Shown here in pieces: positions 58,722 to 64,000 of a DNA stretch of 64,000 nucleotides. Numbering within the stretch: position 1 is the first letter of the stretch; the number at the start of each line of letters is the position of its first letter. The notes beneath the pieces are model-generated. The model saw nothing but the letters and a program-made list of their open reading frames with translations. It was not told where the DNA came from and made no database searches. The position numbers were made by a program, and so were the translations under genes. This stretch comes from Diadema setosum (lineage: Eukaryota; Echinodermata; Echinoidea; Diadematoida; Diadematidae), in contig NC_092697.1 of NCBI RefSeq assembly GCF_964275005.1, positions 11,649,227 through 11,713,226 of the forward strand, in the 5' to 3' direction.

Positions 58722-61700
58722 CTGGCCAAAGCAAGGCATGTTCACACTCATCAATAAGTAATTCATACATGGACACAATGTTCACAAACCTTGTTCATTT
58801 TGTTTGCTTTTTTGACACTTTATGTCATACCGGATTAAAATATGCATGTATACAACAAATGCAATCTGTTGGCCTACTTTACATAGAACTTCCTCATCAT
58901 TAACATCACAACCTGATGAAAGAATAGAATGTATTGGTCATTCAAAATGAATATGGAGTTAGCTAAAAAAATCATTGAAAGACTCTGCAAGGCCTTTTTC
59001 ACATGAGAAAATTTCTCAAAAACATTTTGGGTTGGCGAACAAATCATGGTTACAAACAAGTGATGAGCCAAGGACAATGGACTGTTTAGGCTGCACAACC
59101 TGAACACCACTATCCTGACACATGCGGCCATTCTACTCTGCCTGTAAAATGGTTAGGTCATTAACATTTCATATCTCTTTCGTGACATGCAAAGAATCAT
59201 GAATAATGCAACATGGTAATAAAGTACAGGTACTATGTACACACCTGGATGGCGCTACTTGGCTTGATGGGCCTACGGGATACAACTCCTCATCTGAGCA
59301 ACCCAAACATAGTATTCCTGTAAAACACGATATTTTCACAGCATAAAATTTTCACAAATTGGAGCAGACGGCCTTTTTTCATGGCATGAAATTTTCGCGA
59401 GTTGCCTCTAACATTTAGTGCATATTGTATAGACAAGAACTTTCACGTGCATTTTTAATTTTGAGAATCTTGGCTCTAAATTCGTGAAATTAAAATGCAA
59501 GTGAACATTCCTCATTTTACAGTATCTAATTTCACAGTACCATTAAGCACGTTTTACATGTGAAAGATGCATTCAAATTTTAAAAAAAAAGAAGAGAAAA
59601 TCTTAACCAAACCAGGAAGACATGGGAAAAAATAACATACCAACAAATAGATGCAAGAAAACAGACTATTCAACACCTCTTCTCCTTCTATCCTCATGCC
59701 CCGCCCCACAAAAAAAGGCGAAGATAAAAGCAAAAACGACAGAGATTTGTGAGCTGTTGAAAGCTCAACTGAAACTTATGGGGTACAATAATCGAAGAAG
59801 CTCTGAAATGATTGATGATTGTATTGACAAGTCTATCTATCAAAAGCAGACATTCAGTGAGTCTGAAAAAGACTTGAGTCTTGATGGTAGATTGTTATAA
59901 ATACAATTGAACTTCCACCATATTATGAAAACATTCTGTAGTGGTACCTACATTAGTTTCTGGTTTCATGTATGAAATGTTTCCACTTGAGCAGAGAGAA
60001 TGTCTTTCATACAAAGTGAGTCTGAATTGTTCATTAAGATTTTGTGCACTCAGATCATGAAAACATTTACAACCCTAGCTGGAATAAAGCGGAATAGAAT
60101 TGAAAGAAAAAAGAAAGTGAAGAGACACAGCTAGATATTTCTCAATCAGTTTCAATGAAAAAAAAAAATCTCAATGCAAGAATTCATTAATTTGTACAGT
60201 CAGATATCCAAAGAGGATTTAATGAGTACACTGTAGTATTCATTATGAAATCATGATAGCATATTGAGGGAAAGGGCACTGTTTGCTTTAGGAATAATCA
60301 GATTTTTATGTTTGTTTGTCTGTTTGTTTGTTTTTTTCAGAGAAGTATTAAATAGTGTCTGTGTGTACTTCAGGTAAACTACCTATCAAAAGGGCAACAG
60401 AACAATGCGTTTAAAACTATAAAGTTTGGCAACAAGTACGAGAATGTGAATAGGAAAGCATGCAAACTGAAGTCTTCATTGCTTAGACTAGCACACATCA
60501 CATGTGTGTCACATAACTTAGCTCAAAATGTCCCATCGTGAATACACACTAGAATTACACATAACGTCATTTGGCATGACTAGATAGATTTTCTTTTTTT
60601 ATTTCATGCTTTTAGAACTGTGTGATGTAAACACTGTCATATGGCGACCGTTCCTAATTCTACCTACCAGTGCCTCTAGGTGTCACTGAAAATGCCTGTA
60701 GGGGAAGGAACTTGCAACATATGATAGCTGTCAACAGTTACATGTGACACATGTATAGCCAGGTGTTAGTTTCCTCCATATTTTCATTTTTTTTTTTTTT
60801 TTTTTTTTACTTTACTGAAATTTGCTCAGGACATGTTGTTATTCCTTGGGTATTTGCAATGACTGTGTATCTACAGCTAAAATTTGTGTCTGTCTTTTAA
60901 AGAAACCTTGTATAAAAGTTGTTAACAGGGAAGTTTACAATGTATATCTTAGTGAGCTTTGGATCTTCCAAGCAGATGAAGCCTCCACCTGAGTTTGATG
61001 ATGGAAACAGCTATCTGGCGCATGTGCATAATACAATTTTTTGCCTGACCGTGTCATCATAGCAATCGTGTCACAGATCTAAAGCTTGCTATTGTATGTG
61101 CAGGATGAAAGGGGACAAAGGGTACACTCTGTACAATAATTAATGCAGTGTTTTAAAACTGTGAGTTATGAGACAGGATAGAAGTGCCGTTTAATGTGTT
61201 ATCTTTTTTTTGTTGTTGTTGTTATCCTTCATATTTCTGTCTAAGAAAAAAGAAATCCTCAGATAATACATCTTTGATCGGCTCAGCTTGTATGGATTTA
61301 CCAACTGGTAAAATGTATTATTTTATATATTATGCATGCAAGGTTTTCTGCACTTTTTCTGTGGCCTATCATACAGTCACGAAGACTCCAATCACATACT
61401 AGCCGTAGGCCAAATTTGGACACGTTACATTTTGTAGGTGTGACCAACAAAAATATTGAGTGTCATAGTACTTCCTGGATTTAAGTACACTCTGAAGAAA
61501 TTAATCAAAGAATCGAGAGCTTGGATGCACTCAGTGGCACATACCAGAAAAAAAAAAGGCTGTTAACCCAACCCAACACCCCCCCTTTTATTCAGACAAG
61601 AGAGCGCTCTTATGAATATACGCTATAATTCTTGAGCATCGTTGCGATATAATGACGTATATTTGTGTCTGAGTGCTCCCACAGCCATCCGTCGTAAACT

Positions 61701-64000
61701 AGACAGACATTTTCACAAACTACCAAATGCATCCAACATGAGGTAAAAACACAATTGATGCACAAGGCCTGTGCACATAGGGAAAGGGATACATACTACA
61801 GGGAGAGAGACTCATGCATATTCATGAGCTTCTCATGAAACGTGACACTGTGCCAAAACTTATGATGCTGTACGATTAACATACAATGTTCATGTAACAT
61901 GTATATCGGAATGATGTGTCTAATACACCATGTACTCATATGCATACGAATGTATACCTGGAATGTAACTCAGTGCGTCTCAAACCATTTGAAGTTCTAC
62001 ACCTTTTTGTTTTATAATCAGATTCATAATGCTTTACTAGCTTTCAAAATGCTATAAATGCCCTCTTATGACACAGGAAGTTGTAGCATCAACATGTCAG
62101 AGGTCAAGGTCAGAGTTTAGTGGGGACAATCAGTAATTTGATAACAGGAAATGTGAGCGTTCTTGTACAAAAAGGGAATTTCCCAGTTCTGTTAAGCCAT
62201 ATCCTGTGGCAATGTCCCCACACACGGCATTTCAACAAGTGATATTATTTGCTGTCTCAAAGATGGGTCAACTTCGTATTGCAGAAATTCTCATTTAGCA
62301 AGGAAACATTTGATATTTCCCTCAAATTCTTTGATTTCATGTTTGACTGTGATCACATGACAGAATTAATGCCTTGTTTCCCTCTTGGTACCTGTGGTAT
62401 CACGGATCACTGTTTGGTGATATTTACTATCTCAAAGATGGGTCAGCTTCGTATTGCAAAATTGTCATTTAGCAAGGAAAAACTTGAAATTTCCCTCAAA
62501 TACTTGTGATTTCTTGTTTGACTGTGGTCACATGGCAGAATGCCTCGTTTCCTTCCGGTGCCTGTGGCATCCTGACCTGTAGCTACCACGTACAAGGGCC
62601 ATCAATCCTTAACCAAAGCGTATGTTGTATTCAAGCAGTGCTTTAGACACGATACTATATAGTATAGCAATGAAATTTTGGTCCACAGTTGACAGATGAG
62701 GAGCCATTTAAGTTTGAATGCACAAATTCACTCTGCTGAGATAACAGCTTTGGACACGTGACCACATGACACAGTGTTCATAAATTGTCCCAATTTACCA
62801 CAATCATGAATCTACCCAAATTACCTAGGATATTGACTCTTCATAGAGGGAGTTACATCCTTTTGTCACATTTATAGATGCATATCCAACCGTTCTAATA
62901 ATTCATCTTGAGGAAAGCAATGCAAAAAAAAAGTCTTCTTCAGAATTGGCATCATCTCAGAATCAAGTCAACTGATGAGCAGTAAGAATGGAATATCCCA
63001 GTCACATGCCCCAATACAGCTTCAGAAGTTAGCTGGAGTTTTTAAAGTAGACACTACATTTGATGTTTTTTGAATACCAACTCCCAAATGGTTATGTTAT
63101 TCCTGGTAGTTGTCTGATCTTGCTTTCGTATCTTAAATGACCTACATTGTTTTCTAATTGTGCTTCTCTGCTCACTTTCACCAAACCAACATTACTCTTG
63201 TGGTGCACTCTTTTTACATGTTATTAAAGACAAATCAGAAATGTAGTGCAATAATTTGAAAACCAAAGGGTTATGTACTGCCTTTAATTTGGAACCGGGT
63301 TGAATGTTTCTCTCTGAAATTGCCTTGCTTGTGGTGAATTGCTTCGCGTTGTGCACGGCAACCTCTGGCGTATCAACGACCACTCTGGGTCATGTGCCTC
63401 CCGCTTGCTTCCTCCCTCTTCACGTACTACGCCATTCTAGCTGTCAGATCGCGTCATTGCTGTCTTGCCGCAGGACATTTAATTGGGAGAACTCCCTCCA
63501 TGGAGGGAACGATAACCTTTAATCACTGGCTTGCAGAGTCTGAGTTCGGGTTTATTTCCAACGGACTAATAATTTTAACAACCTTTTTTTTCAAGAGCTG
63601 ATGCCTCCACTGTGCAACCTTTACTCAACGTACTTAAAAAAAAAAAGACTTTGCACAAAACAAGACCTGAAAGTGCAAGGGAGCAAAACAAACAGCATCA
63701 AAATTTTGCCTGAAAACGATTATAAACTAAAGACATTGTTTTCAGAACTTTATGCTACTCGTTGCTTTCCAAATATGCCAGACTCCGTGTTTCCATGCAT
63801 ACAGATCATGTTCAGAAGCTCCTTTTTAAACTTGGGACAAAAATCCTGGCACTTAATTATAATAGAATAGTAGTAGTATAGACAGGCCACCAAACTTCCA
63901 TAACGGTTATCTTTTGGTAGCTAGATCAGGCATTTAGTTGTTATGTTTGTTTTTATTTCATGCCACAACATTTTGTTTTTGCCACCAAAATTTCAGTCTA
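58722..64000. other. Mostly gene-free to the window end
   Basis: A plus frame at about 59700-59900 (TTEICELLKAQLKLMGY...) looks protein-like, but has no convincing splice signals. The 175-bp tandem duplication lies at 62237-62580. A GC-richer patch at 63300-63500 has short open frames on both strands, none recognised. T and A homopolymers lie near 60787-60810. The rest is unique AT-rich sequence. Confidence 0.45.
62237..62580 (+). repeat. Diverged tandem duplication, unit about 175 bp
   Basis: ctcaaagatgggtca recurs at 62256 and 62431, and the following text (cttcgtattgca, tttagcaaggaaa, gtttgactgtg.tcacatg, cctgtggyatc) is kept in order. Similarity is roughly 80%. Part of the first copy's preceding text (cctgtggcaatg near 62197) suggests a third, partial unit. 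Confidence 0.8.

Noticed and set aside
1..64000. CRISPR arrays, bacterial operons, rRNA genes and intact tRNA genes
   Set aside because: None was found. The regular repeats are microsatellites or diverged minisatellites, and the tRNA-like segments lack complete cloverleafs.

Overview
The window looks like AT-rich nuclear DNA from a marine invertebrate deuterostome, most likely an echinoderm. This is inferred from three things. Genes are sparse and have introns with GT-AG splice sites. TA, GT, GAT, TTAG and AAT microsatellites are very abundant. Many short inverted-repeat elements of a kind common in echinoderm and other marine invertebrate genomes are present. There are no bacterial features, operons, CRISPR arrays or rRNA genes. 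Almost all of the open reading frames are chance frames in simple repeats or in transposon debris.

Layout. (1) 1-2.2 kb is AT-rich flank. (2) 2241-3290 (+) is an intronless class A (rhodopsin-like) seven-helix receptor of 349 residues, with several altered class A motifs. (3) 3.3-28.3 kb has no convincing gene and is full of simple repeats, hairpins and mobile-element remnants. These include a decayed LINE 3' end (about 18.1-18.8 kb), a diverged tandem satellite (19.24-19.62 kb) and a 1.07 kb terminal-inverted-repeat element carrying a broken Myb/SANT-like coding fragment (24430-25497). (4) 28.3-36.3 kb (+) is the 5' part of a proline-rich adaptor gene that I recognise as FYB/ADAP-like. It has a CpG-rich presumed promoter, a proposed tiny first exon (28669-28695), a 5.9 kb intron, a large exon (34594-35500) and a further exon (36045-36270) that encodes a tyrosine motif, EIYDDVE, of the SLP-76-binding type. 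The reading frame continues past 36270 into sequence where I could not place the next exon with confidence. (5) 36.3-64 kb is intronic or intergenic. It holds at least seven families of foldback or terminal-inverted-repeat elements, several of them present more than once in the window. One possible minus-strand terminal exon lies at 58511-58721.

How the parts relate. The two supported genes are independent. In vertebrates FYB/ADAP works with SLP-76, SKAP and FYN in immune-cell adhesion signalling. The invertebrate homologue here keeps the proline-rich block and the YDDV motif, which suggests the adaptor module is older than adaptive immunity. The receptor is an orphan. Element families were defined by comparing copies within this window only. 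No database search was possible.
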